Source: an uncultured Hyphomonadaceae bacterium (lineage in GTDB: Bacteria; Pseudomonadota; Alphaproteobacteria; Caulobacterales; Hyphomonadaceae). Taken from it: a stretch of DNA of 25,413 bases. The position numbers and the translations under genes are program-made. The DNA is taken from the NCBI GenBank assembly GCA_938049795.1, contig CALLCD010000227.1:1-25413 (forward strand). The letters are read 5' to 3'. The stretch's first letter is position 1, and the number at the start of each line of letters is the position of its first letter. Positions 8,764 through 16,244 of the stretch are shown piece after piece. The notes under the pieces are model-generated. The model was not told the origin of the DNA, did not search any database, and worked only from the letters and a program-made list of their open reading frames with translations.

Positions 8764-10071
8764 CTAGTCCTCGATAAAGATCATGGCTGGCGATTCCAGC
8801 AAGGCTTTGATCTTCTGGATAAAGACCGCCGCGTCCCAGCCGTCAATCACTCTATGGTCAAAGCTCGACGACAGGTTCATCATCTGGCGCGGCTGGAACG
8901 CCGTCCCGTCCCATTGCGGCAGCGTGCGCATTTTGTTGACGCCGATAATCGCAACTTCGGGGTGGTTGATAACCGGCGTTGTGACAATGCCGCCCATCTT
9001 GCCAAGCGATGTGATCGTGATCGTCGAGCCGGTCAATTCATCGCGGCTCGCGCGGCCGTCTTTCGCCGCCTCAGCCAATCGGCCGACCTCGCTCGCACAC
9101 TCCCACAGCCCACGCGCTTCGACATGTTTGACCACGGGCACAACCAGTCCGCCATCGGTCTGCGCGGCGACGCCAATATGCAGCCCGCCATGCTGGTGAA
9201 CGACACCCGCCTCATCATCATAGATCGAGTTCATCTGTGGCTGTTCGGCAATCGCCATCGCCATGGCCCGCATCAGAAAGGGCAGAATGGTCAGCTTGGG
9301 CTGGTCGGCTTTACGGGTCTGGTTAAGCTGTCCGCGCAAGGCTTCGAGCGCGGTCATATCCACCTCATCGACATAGGTGATGTGCGGAATACGCGATTTC
9401 GACAGCGCCATCTTCTGCGCAATTTTCCGGCGCAGCCCGACCATGGGAATGTCTTTGACCGACGTGTTGGCCACGCGCGCCATGCCGGCCCCAGCAGAGC
9501 TCGCGCCCTTATTGAAGTAGGCGTCGAGATCCTCATGGCTGATCCGGCCCGCCGGACCACTGCCCATGACACGGCGCAGATCAACCCCGCCCTCAAGCGC
9601 ACGTTTGCGCACAGCCGGAGAGGCGAGCGGTTTCTCACCCTCCGCACGCGGTGCGCCGCTGCCCATTTGTGCGGACCGTTGTGTCGTCGGCATCACTGGT
9701 GCAGCGGCAGGTGCTGGCGTTTGGGCCGGTGGTTCAGCAGGAGCCGGAGCGGGCGCGGGCTTCGGCGCATCTTCTTGCTTTGGCGCAGGCGCAGGTGCCG
9801 CTTCGGCCATCTCGGCGGCGTTCCCCTCACCTACCACTTCGAGTTTGACAAGCGGCGAGCCCACCGCCAGCACATCGCCAATCTTGCCGCCGCGCCAGCT
9901 GACAACGCCATCGGTCGGCGCAGGGATTTCAACCGTCGCCTTATCGGTCATCACCGCCGCAAGCACATCATCCTCGCGCACGGCCTGACCGTCCTCGACC
10001 ATCCATTCGACCAGTTCGGCCTCGGCAACGCCCTCACCGACATCCGGCAATTTGATGACAAACTCACCCAT
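8764..10071 (-). CDS. bkdB: Branched-chain 2-oxoacid dehydrogenase E2, dihydrolipoyl acyltransferase
   Basis: 435 residues from the ATG at 10071, which follows AAGGA by about 9 bases. The longer frame adds 26 residues that only read through the end of bkdA2. The order is one lipoyl domain (MTDKATVEIPAP, lipoylated Lys44), an Ala/Pro-rich hinge at about 85–140, a peripheral subunit-binding domain (ASPAVRKRALEGGVDL…GPAGRISHEDLDAY) and the catalytic domain ending in SFDHRVIDGWDAAVF (His406, Asp410). The TDKATVEIP and DHRVIDGWDAA signatures are closer to branched-chain than pyruvate or 2-oxoglutarate E2s. It forms the core of the complex and transfers the acyl group to CoA. Confidence 0.95.
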   Translation of the reverse strand: MGEFVIKLPDVGEGVAEAELVEWMVEDGQAVREDDVLAAVMTDKATVEIPAPTDGVVSWRGGKIGDVLAVGSPLVKLEVVGEGNAAEMAEAAPAPAPKQEDAPKPAPAPAPAEPPAQTPAPAAAPVMPTTQRSAQMGSGAPRAEGEKPLASPAVRKRALEGGVDLRRVMGSGPAGRISHEDLDAYFNKGASSAGAGMARVANTSVKDIPMVGLRRKIAQKMALSKSRIPHITYVDEVDMTALEALRGQLNQTRKADQPKLTILPFLMRAMAMAIAEQPQMNSIYDDEAGVVHQHGGLHIGVAAQTDGGLVVPVVKHVEARGLWECASEVGRLAEAAKDGRASRDELTGSTITITSLGKMGGIVTTPVINHPEVAIIGVNKMRTLPQWDGTAFQPRQMMNLSSSFDHRVIDGWDAAVFIQKIKALLESPAMIFIED

Positions 10072-10075
10072 GCGC

Positions 10076-11089
10076 CTATCCTTCCATGACTTTTTTGAGC
10101 GCCGCGCCAACGCGTTTTGGCCCGGGGAAATAATCCCATTCCTGCGCATGCGGATACGGCGTATCCCAGCCGGTCACCCGCGCAATCGGCGCTTCAAGAT
10201 GGTAGAAACACGTCTCCTGCACCAGCGACATCAGCTCCGCGCCAAACCCGCACGTTTTGGTCGCTTCATGCAGGATCACGCAGCGGCCCGTGCGCTTGAC
10301 CGAGGTTTCAATCGTTTCGAGATCAAGCGGCAAAATCGTGCGCAGATCAATCACTTCGGCATCAATGCCCGTCTCTTCTGCGGCCGTCAGCGCGACATGA
10401 ACCATGGTGCCATAGGCCAGAATGGTGACCTCATCGCCCGGCCGCGTAATCGCCGCCTTGCCGAGGGGCACGGTGTAATAGTCCTCGGGAACCTCGCCCA
10501 TCGAGTGCTTGGCCCAAGACGTAATCGGCCGGTCATGATGGCCATCAAACGGACCATTATAAAGCCGCTTCGGCTCAAGGAAGATCACCGGATCATCGTC
10601 CTCGATGGACGCCGCGAGTAGACCCTTGGCATCATACGGATTTGACGGGATCACCGTTTTGAGCCCGCACACATGCGCAAACAGCGCTTCAGGGCTTTGC
10701 GAATGGGTCTGCCCGCCATAAATGCCGCCGCCCGTGGGCATGCGCACCGTGATCTGGGTCGTAAAATCCCCATCAGACCGATAGCGAATGCGCGCCGCTT
10801 CCTGACTGAGTTGGTCATAACCGGGATACATATAGTCTGCGAACTGGATCTCGACACACGGCCGCAAGCCATAAGCGGCCATGCCGATCGCTGCGCCGAT
10901 AATGCCGCTTTCATTGATCGGACTGTCAAAACAGCGCGACGGGCCATAGGTTTCCTGCAAGCCCTGGGTGCAGCGGAACACGCCGCCAAAATAGCCGACA
11001 TCCTCGCCAAACACGACGATATTGTCGTCCCGCCCCATCGCGACATGTTGGGCGCTGCGGATCGCCTCGATCATTGTCATCCGTGCCAT
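10076..11089 (-). CDS. bkdA2: Branched-chain 2-oxoacid dehydrogenase E1 beta subunit
   Basis: 337 residues. The start is placed at the ATG at 11089 (MARMTMIEAIRSA), one base after the bkdA1 stop. The extra 20 residues of the longest frame match nothing in the family. FGEDVGYFGGVFRCTQGL and the following SPINESGIIGAAIGMA are the transketolase pyrimidine-binding region, with the Glu that activates thiamine diphosphate. The C-terminal transketolase domain includes EVIDLRTILPLD and HEATKTCGFGAEL. It pairs with E1 alpha to decarboxylate 2-oxoisovalerate, 2-oxoisocaproate and 2-oxo-3-methylvalerate. It ends 4 bases before bkdB, in a tightly coupled operon. Confidence 0.95.
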   Translation of the reverse strand: MARMTMIEAIRSAQHVAMGRDDNIVVFGEDVGYFGGVFRCTQGLQETYGPSRCFDSPINESGIIGAAIGMAAYGLRPCVEIQFADYMYPGYDQLSQEAARIRYRSDGDFTTQITVRMPTGGGIYGGQTHSQSPEALFAHVCGLKTVIPSNPYDAKGLLAASIEDDDPVIFLEPKRLYNGPFDGHHDRPITSWAKHSMGEVPEDYYTVPLGKAAITRPGDEVTILAYGTMVHVALTAAEETGIDAEVIDLRTILPLDLETIETSVKRTGRCVILHEATKTCGFGAELMSLVQETCFYHLEAPIARVTGWDTPYPHAQEWDYFPGPKRVGAALKKVMEG

Positions 11090-11090
11090 A

Positions 11091-12317
11091 TTACAGACCT
11101 GCCTCTTGTCTCTGTTTGCGCAAATGTGGCGGGGTTTCCTTGAACACATCCTCGAACATTTCGCGCGGGGACGGCTTTTGACCAGATGCCAGCGTGCCGT
11201 TCTTTTCCGCCTCTTTCTGGAGCGCCACGATCTCGGCTTCGATTTCCGCTTCGGCCTGCGTATGGCGCTCTTCGGACCATGCGCCTTTTTTGATCAGATA
11301 GGTTTTCAGCCGCTCAATCGGGTCGCCAAGTGGCCATTCCTCGCTCTCCTTGCGGGGGCGGTAGACGGCCGGATCGTCGGAGGTGGAATGGGCGCCCGCG
11401 CGATAGGTGACATGTTCAATCAGGGTCGGCCCATAACCTTTACGCGCCCGCTCAATGGCCCATTTCGACACCGCATACACGGCGAGAAAATCATTCCCGT
11501 CAACGCGAAGCGCCGGAATACCAAAGCCATGCCCACGCGCGGCAAAGGTCGCCGCCCCGCCGCGCGCAATGCCTTGAAACGTCGAGATCGCCCATTGATT
11601 GTTGACGATGTTCAGCACGACCGGCGCGCGATAGGTGGACGCGAAAACCATAGCCGAATGGAAGTCCGACTCCGCGGTTGACCCATCGCCAATCCAGCCC
11701 GCAGCAATCTTCGTATCGCCCTTGATCGCCGACGCCATCGCCCAGCCAACCGCCTGAATAAATTGCGTCGCCAGATTGCCCGAGATCGAGAAGAAGCCAT
11801 ACTCTTTGGACGAGTACATGATCGGCAATTGCCGTCCGCGCAACGGGTCTTCGGAATTGGAATAGACCTGGTTCATCATGTCGAGCACCGGATAGCCAGA
11901 CGACAATAAGAGCCCCTGCTGGCGATAAGTCGGGAAATTCATGTCGCCTTTTTCAAGCGCTTGCTGGAAGGCGCAGGCTATGGCTTCCTCGCCGAGACAC
12001 TGGACATAAAAACTCGTCTTACCTTGACGCTGGGCCATTTGCATCCGCTTGTCATAAGCGCGGACCTTGATCATATTCTTGAGGCCCACGAGCGCCTCAT
12101 CGTCACTCAGCGCGCCGGCCCAATCACCAACCGCCTCGCCTTCACGGGTCATGACCCGAATGATCGTATAGGCCAGATCGCGGATATTCTCGGCTTTTAC
12201 ATTGACCTTGGGCCGCGCCACCGCGCCCGCTTCGGGCAGTTTCAGCCCGCTAAAATCGGGCTGGTCGCCGGGGCGAAACTCGGGCTCTGGAACATAGAAT
12301 TTCAGTGGCTTGGTCAT
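11091..12317 (-). CDS. bkdA1: Branched-chain 2-oxoacid dehydrogenase E1 alpha subunit
   Basis: 408 residues with the thiamine diphosphate/Mg motif running from Gly210-Asp-Gly to Asn239-Asn240 (GDGSTAESDFHSAM…NIVNNQWAIS). The phosphorylation-loop equivalent HSTSDDPAVYRP follows near residue 315. The extended N-terminal segment, with FYVPEPEFRPG, is characteristic of 2-oxoisovalerate E1 alpha rather than pyruvate E1. AGGA about 8 bases before the ATG supports the start. It is the first gene of bkdA1-bkdA2-bkdB-lpdA and so catabolises Leu, Ile and Val skeletons to acyl-CoAs, feeding energy metabolism or branched fatty acid primers. No bkdR-type regulator gene is adjacent. Confidence 0.96.
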   Translation of the reverse strand: MTKPLKFYVPEPEFRPGDQPDFSGLKLPEAGAVARPKVNVKAENIRDLAYTIIRVMTREGEAVGDWAGALSDDEALVGLKNMIKVRAYDKRMQMAQRQGKTSFYVQCLGEEAIACAFQQALEKGDMNFPTYRQQGLLLSSGYPVLDMMNQVYSNSEDPLRGRQLPIMYSSKEYGFFSISGNLATQFIQAVGWAMASAIKGDTKIAAGWIGDGSTAESDFHSAMVFASTYRAPVVLNIVNNQWAISTFQGIARGGAATFAARGHGFGIPALRVDGNDFLAVYAVSKWAIERARKGYGPTLIEHVTYRAGAHSTSDDPAVYRPRKESEEWPLGDPIERLKTYLIKKGAWSEERHTQAEAEIEAEIVALQKEAEKNGTLASGQKPSPREMFEDVFKETPPHLRKQRQEAGL

Positions 12318-12380
12318 AATCCATTCCTAGTGTCTCGGCGCATGGCAGTCGGGGGCCGTGGCCATAGCTTGCGGGTAAGC

Positions 12381-12401
12381 TGGAATACAATTTTTATTCC
12401 A
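12381..12401. promoter_or_regulatory. Inverted repeat in the bkd leader, operator candidate
   Basis: TGGAATA (12381–12387) and TATTCCA (12395–12401) form a perfect 7-bp inverted repeat around a 7-base AT-rich centre. On the transcribed minus strand it falls about 25–45 bases downstream of the predicted bkd transcription start. It has no T-run, so a protein binding site or roadblock is more likely than a terminator. Confidence 0.5.
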
Positions 12402-12431
12402 AAAGTGGTAATAGACGCGCAATTTAACCCA

Positions 12432-12468
12432 ATTATACCAACATACTAGAATTCAATTTGCCGGTCAA
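12432..12468 (-). promoter_or_regulatory. Sigma70-type promoter for the bkd operon
   Basis: On the minus strand, TTGACC (12468–12463) is followed after 17 bases by TATGTT (12445–12440). A perfect TATAAT lies just beyond at 12437–12432. Either −10 would start transcription about 110–120 bases upstream of bkdA1. The 230-base gap is strikingly AT-rich compared with flanking coding DNA, as expected for a regulated promoter. Confidence 0.55.
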
Positions 12469-12510
12469 CGATTGAAAAAGCAATAAAATGCTAACAACTA
12501 GTCCTTATCA

Positions 12511-12523
12511 GGAAATTATTTCC
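12511..12523. promoter_or_regulatory. 13-bp palindrome upstream of the bkd promoter
   Basis: GGAAAT-T-ATTTCC is a perfect palindrome with a one-base centre. It lies about 45 bases upstream of the −35 box of the bkd promoter. Its GGAA…TTCC ends resemble the inverted repeat at 12381–12401, so one dimeric regulator could use both. Lrp/AsnC-type control is known for bkd operons in other bacteria, but the regulator here is unknown. Confidence 0.45.
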
Positions 12524-12547
12524 CTTTGGATTGCCATGAGCTGCAGA

Positions 12548-14146
12548 TCAAGAGCTTCGGCAGCCTGCAAGCCCCTTTTGGGGCGCGACTTTCAGATCCG
12601 TCGTATAAGCTTCATATAGGCTCGGATCGAAAATCGAATTGGCCTCAATGCCCTCGGGCTTTGAAATATCGCACGGGAAGACTTGCGCCGCCTCGAACAC
12701 CGGCACAGACAAAGCCGCAAGCCCGTCAGGCACATTTTCGAGCGTCCCGCCTGCATTCGCAAAGGCCATATGATACCCCCAGACGCCAAAAGACGGGATG
12801 GTGATCTGGTAGCTCAAAACATCCGGAAACATGCTGTCGAGCGTTTCGCCGATGGACCAATAGGTCCGCCGCGCAAAAAATGGCGAGGAGCTTTGCGTCA
12901 CAATCACCCCGTCATCGCTGAGCCGTGCCTTAACCAGCGCGTAGAACTCTTGCGAGTAGAGCTTAGAAATGGCCTCATTGTGCGGGTCGGGAAAGTCGAT
13001 GATCACGCGGTCATATATCGCCTCCGTTTGCTGGATGAACACGAACGCATCCTGATTGTAGACGGTCACTTTCGGCCCGTTCAGTGCGCCTTCATTCAGC
13101 GCTACAACGGGCGCAAAGGACTGGCCAAGCCATGTCATCTGCGGGTCGAGGTCAACAAGGTCAATCGCCTCGACGCCTTCATGTTTGAGGATTTCGCGCA
13201 CCGCCATACCGTCCCCGCCGCCCAGCACCAGAACCCGCGCCGGCACCCCGCTCCAGCCCAGTGTCGGGTGAACCAGCGCCTCATGATAGCGGTGCTCATC
13301 CTGTTCGGAGAACTGCAAATGGCCATCAATGAACAGTCTTAGATCATTGTTCGGCCAGGCATTTGTGACCGTCAGCGACTGATACGGGCTTTGCTTTTCC
13401 CACACGACCTGATCGAAATAGAGATGGTGTTGCGCATAAGACGTGATCCGCGTCGCCGACAGGGTCAGCACGACCAGACCGGCAAAAATAGCCACCGTCA
13501 TCCAGATCATACGCTTGGCCGAAACCAGATGTTCGCGCAGCCAGACCGCGTTCAAAAACGCAACAAAAACATTGATCAAGCCAATCGCAAAGGAGGACGC
13601 AATCAGCCCCAGACTGGGCAAGAGCAGGAGCGGAAACGCGACCGAGCCAAACAGAGCGCCGATATAGTCAAGCGACAGGACATCAGCGATGGATTTGCGC
13701 GCGCCATGATGCTCGGACAGGATACGCATCAGCAGCGGAATTTCGATCCCGACCAGCCCGCCAATGATGAAAATGAAGCCGAACATAGCCGCCGTGTAGA
13801 GCCAGGGCGCAAACGGGAACAGCATGAACAGGGACACGCTGCACAGCCCACCGACAAGCGCGAGCGCCATTTCGACATAGATAAACGTCTCCAGCAACCG
13901 CGTTTCAACATAACGCGATAAATGCGAGCCAACCCCCATCGCGAACATGAAAAAGCCAATGGTCAGAGAGAACTGGTAGACCGAATTGCCCAAGAGATAG
14001 CTCGAAACGGTCCCGATGATCAGTTCATAAACAATGCCGCACAAGGCCACAATCAGGATCGAAATCAACAGAACCGACAGTTTGGTTTTGTCCAAGTGTG
14101 CTGTCCCGCGCGCGTCCGGTCTGTCATCGCTCACAGTTTGGGTCAT
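12548..14146 (-). CDS. Multi-pass membrane protein fused to a spermidine-synthase-like domain
   Basis: 532 residues. The N-terminal part (about 22–225) has seven or so hydrophobic helices. The C-terminal part (about 245–480) is an aminopropyltransferase/AdoMet-dependent fold: YQSLTVT, LFIDGHLQFSEQDEHRYHEALVH, the nucleotide loop LVLGGGDGMAVREI (309–313 core), DLVDLDP near 330–335 and IIDFPDPHNEAISKLYSQEFY. Asp384 and Asp387 of DFPDP match the catalytic DxxD of spermidine synthases. It would transfer an aminopropyl group from decarboxylated AdoMet, which SpeD of the same cluster makes, to putrescine or another amine at the membrane. GGAA about 8 bases before the ATG supports the start. A strong hairpin separates it from the upstream gene. 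The real acceptor is unproven. Confidence 0.88.
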   Translation of the reverse strand: MTQTVSDDRPDARGTAHLDKTKLSVLLISILIVALCGIVYELIIGTVSSYLLGNSVYQFSLTIGFFMFAMGVGSHLSRYVETRLLETFIYVEMALALVGGLCSVSLFMLFPFAPWLYTAAMFGFIFIIGGLVGIEIPLLMRILSEHHGARKSIADVLSLDYIGALFGSVAFPLLLLPSLGLIASSFAIGLINVFVAFLNAVWLREHLVSAKRMIWMTVAIFAGLVVLTLSATRITSYAQHHLYFDQVVWEKQSPYQSLTVTNAWPNNDLRLFIDGHLQFSEQDEHRYHEALVHPTLGWSGVPARVLVLGGGDGMAVREILKHEGVEAIDLVDLDPQMTWLGQSFAPVVALNEGALNGPKVTVYNQDAFVFIQQTEAIYDRVIIDFPDPHNEAISKLYSQEFYALVKARLSDDGVIVTQSSSPFFARRTYWSIGETLDSMFPDVLSYQITIPSFGVWGYHMAFANAGGTLENVPDGLAALSVPVFEAAQVFPCDISKPEGIEANSIFDPSLYEAYTTDLKVAPQKGLAGCRSS

Positions 14147-14165
14147 CTATTTTTCCATAAAGAAT

Positions 14166-14201
14166 TGAAAAGGTCCGGAGCGCTTTCGCGGTCCGGACCT
14201 T
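14166..14201 (-). terminator. Intrinsic terminator or attenuator inside the polyamine cluster
   Basis: AAGGTCCGGA (14170–14179) and TCCGGACCTT (14192–14201) form a perfect 10-bp stem whose interior GCGCTTTCGC adds three more pairs and a small loop. On the minus strand it is followed by TTTTC. It lies 37 bases after the stop of the EF-hand-like gene and only about 20 bases before the SpeE-like start, so it could end or attenuate the upstream transcript. Confidence 0.75.
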
Positions 14202-14238
14202 CAAGTTAAACAGTCATTATCCCAGCAAACACTGGCGA

Positions 14239-14823
14239 TTATTTGCCCGAGCGTGACCCGCCCGAACGTGACCGCGAGCGTGCGTTCGAGTAACTCGAGC
14301 GCGATGTGGTGCTGCGATTGTTGAACGAGCCGCGGCGAATGCCCGCTGCGCTCTGGCGCGACAGGAGCCGGCCAATCAACAGGCCGGTCACCAGACCTGT
14401 GCCCGAATAGCGATGATGAACCGAATTGCCAGACACATCGGTCGCAATCAGACGCTCATTCTCGACATCGACTTCGACCGTGAAAATATTGTCCTCGCCG
14501 CTGTCTTGAACGCCGTTGACATTGGCATCCTTATAGCCGGTGAACATGGCGTCTTCGCCCAAATTCATGCCGATGGGGTCGGCATAGAAAACAGGCTGCG
14601 CGTTCATCACATCGGTCAGATAGCTCGTGAACATTTCCATTTCGGCCTCGTCCACTTCGCCATCCGCATTGGAGACCTCGTAATTGGTCAGCGCATAATC
14701 AGTCCGGTCGAGCACATTGCCGAGATCCGCTGACGCAGGCTTGCTCCCTTGCAGTGATGTATACCCAAGATATGCCACGACGGCTAAGCCGATAAGCCCG
14801 TATTTTATTACAGCACCATTCAT
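14239..14823 (-). CDS. Membrane-anchored protein with EF-hand-like loops and Arg/Ser-rich tail
   Basis: I do not recognise a named family. The 194 residues show an N-terminal helix (about 7–22), then an acidic domain with two 12-residue calcium-loop-like motifs. VSNADGEVDEAE (50–61) fits EF-hand spacing except for Val at position 1. DANVNGVQDSGE (99–110) has Asp, Asn, Asn, Asp and Glu at positions 1, 3, 5, 9 and 12. A short apolar stretch (GTGLVTGLLIGRLL, about 141–154) leads to a basic tail rich in Ser, Arg and Gly (165–194). GGAGG 7 bases before the ATG gives a secure start. It lies between the rhomboid–GNAT gene and the membrane SpeE-like gene, so a sensor or scaffold role in that cluster is plausible but inferred. 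Confidence 0.8.
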   Translation of the reverse strand: MNGAVIKYGLIGLAVVAYLGYTSLQGSKPASADLGNVLDRTDYALTNYEVSNADGEVDEAEMEMFTSYLTDVMNAQPVFYADPIGMNLGEDAMFTGYKDANVNGVQDSGEDNIFTVEVDVENERLIATDVSGNSVHHRYSGTGLVTGLLIGRLLSRQSAAGIRRGSFNNRSTTSRSSYSNARSRSRSGGSRSGK

Positions 14824-14897
14824 TTTTCTTCCTCCCGAAGAGTGACCCTATGCCTCTTCTGTTCCACTCAAAAGTTAATACCAAGTTTCAACAAAGG

Positions 14898-16244
14898 TCA
14901 ACCAAGTGGAACAATCCACCACACCTGCCCTAGATTGAGTGCGTAGAAGTCTTCCAGCATGCCGATACGCTGAAATCCTTTGGCCTCAAGGTGTCCGGTT
15001 GCGACATCGGAAATATCGGCAGGCAGGGCCACGACGAGCTGGCGAAACTGGCGCGAATTTGCAAGCCCCAGCACCGTATTAAGCCCGCTGACGCCGTTGT
15101 CCTGCTCTTCCCACGCGATGGCCCCGATGTCGTCGCTGTCCTCGTCGAGCGACACATCGACAAAGGACACGCCGCGGTCGCCCAGATCCTCAAGCGATTC
15201 CTCTTTCGCCATGCCCGGATTGTCGAGGCCATAGATCAGCTTGTTCTCGTCGGCGTCGTAGAAGGCCGGCACGGTCAGTTCGAGCCGCGCGCCGAGGGTC
15301 TCGTAGAATTTGCGCGCATCGGCATACACGTCTTGGCCGTCTTCCTTGTAGTCGCTCGTTGCAATGAAGATTTTTCGCACCTTTTGCTGGTTCAGCATGC
15401 GCAATAATTCGTCCACCATATAGCGGCCAAGCGCCTGCCCGCGCGAGCGGCCATCAAGATAGGTCCATGACAGCCAGACGACATCCATGCCCGCTTCGGA
15501 ATGGACGTAGCCGGTGCAGCCGACAATCTGGCCGCGATGCCAGAGCACATACATGCCGTCATAGCCGCGCTCGGTCAGGGTTTCGTCGGCATCCTCGGCG
15601 TCATCATCATCGGTCTGGTTGATAATCGCGATGACGGCCGCATGGTCGGACGGCTGCATGGCGCGCAGCTGCGGCTGATCCGGATCGGTCGGCTCGGGCG
15701 CGGCGGCCTCGTTTTTCTTCCCAAACAGTTTCTCAAACACGCCCAGTCCTCCTCCAAATGATAGCCCGCCCAAATGTGCGAACACGGCAATTTTCTCTGA
15801 CATGAATAACACTTCGCTGCCAACGATTAACAGTCCGAGGCCGCAATAGAACAGGGCAACAGGCAGGGATACACGGTGGATAAGTGCGTAAATGACGAGT
15901 CCATAAGCAAGCCCGGAGAGTCCAATAAAGAAACCATCCACCAAGACGGTTTGCAGCAAAGTCGAAAAAACGATGCACCCCAGCGACAGCCATGCCATGC
16001 GCGCAGTGCCAATTCGCGGCTCGAGGGTAACCCCAGCCCAAAAAATCAGAATCAGATTGCCAAACAAGTGCCGGTCATTGCCATGCCGGAACACGTTGAG
16101 AAAGGCGGTGAACACGCTTTCCGCAAGCCCTGTGCCCGACGGCGATAGCCCGCCCGCGCCGAACGACGCATAGGTAAACAGCGCCAGCGCAAGGATGCCG
16201 AATGTGACTTTATGCGCGTGGAATATCCGGACAATCGCGTTCAA
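14898..16244 (-). CDS. Rhomboid protease–GNAT acetyltransferase fusion
   Basis: 448 residues. Residues 1–170 are a rhomboid-family membrane domain with about six helices. It has RHxxxN-like HGNDRHLFGN (54–63), GxxxE (AGVTLEPRIG), GLSG with nucleophile Ser110, and AHLGG with His157, so the catalytic dyad is intact. An acidic linker (181–222) leads to a GNAT domain (about 190–335) whose acetyl-CoA loop is RSRGQALG (266–273) with KFYETLGARLE after it. Residues 345–448 look like a second, degenerate GNAT half ending GHLEAKGFQRIGMLEDFYALNLG. The start is a TTG whose last two bases are in the speD stop (TTGA), so translation is coupled. The first internal Met (residue 83) would remove two helices. 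Targets of protease and acetyltransferase are unknown. Confidence 0.82.
   Translation of the reverse strand: MNAIVRIFHAHKVTFGILALALFTYASFGAGGLSPSGTGLAESVFTAFLNVFRHGNDRHLFGNLILIFWAGVTLEPRIGTARMAWLSLGCIVFSTLLQTVLVDGFFIGLSGLAYGLVIYALIHRVSLPVALFYCGLGLLIVGSEVLFMSEKIAVFAHLGGLSFGGGLGVFEKLFGKKNEAAAPEPTDPDQPQLRAMQPSDHAAVIAIINQTDDDDAEDADETLTERGYDGMYVLWHRGQIVGCTGYVHSEAGMDVVWLSWTYLDGRSRGQALGRYMVDELLRMLNQQKVRKIFIATSDYKEDGQDVYADARKFYETLGARLELTVPAFYDADENKLIYGLDNPGMAKEESLEDLGDRGVSFVDVSLDEDSDDIGAIAWEEQDNGVSGLNTVLGLANSRQFRQLVVALPADISDVATGHLEAKGFQRIGMLEDFYALNLGQVWWIVPLG

Noticed and set aside
10072..10149. N-terminal 26-residue extension of the E2 frame.
   Set aside because: It runs through the end of bkdA2, has no family match and lacks a ribosome-binding site, whereas the ATG at 10071 begins the lipoyl domain exactly.
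12381..12401. The inverted repeat upstream of bkdA1 as an intrinsic terminator for the SpeE-like gene.
   Set aside because: The stem is only 7 AT-rich pairs without a following T-run, and it lies beyond the bkd promoter, so an operator is the better reading.
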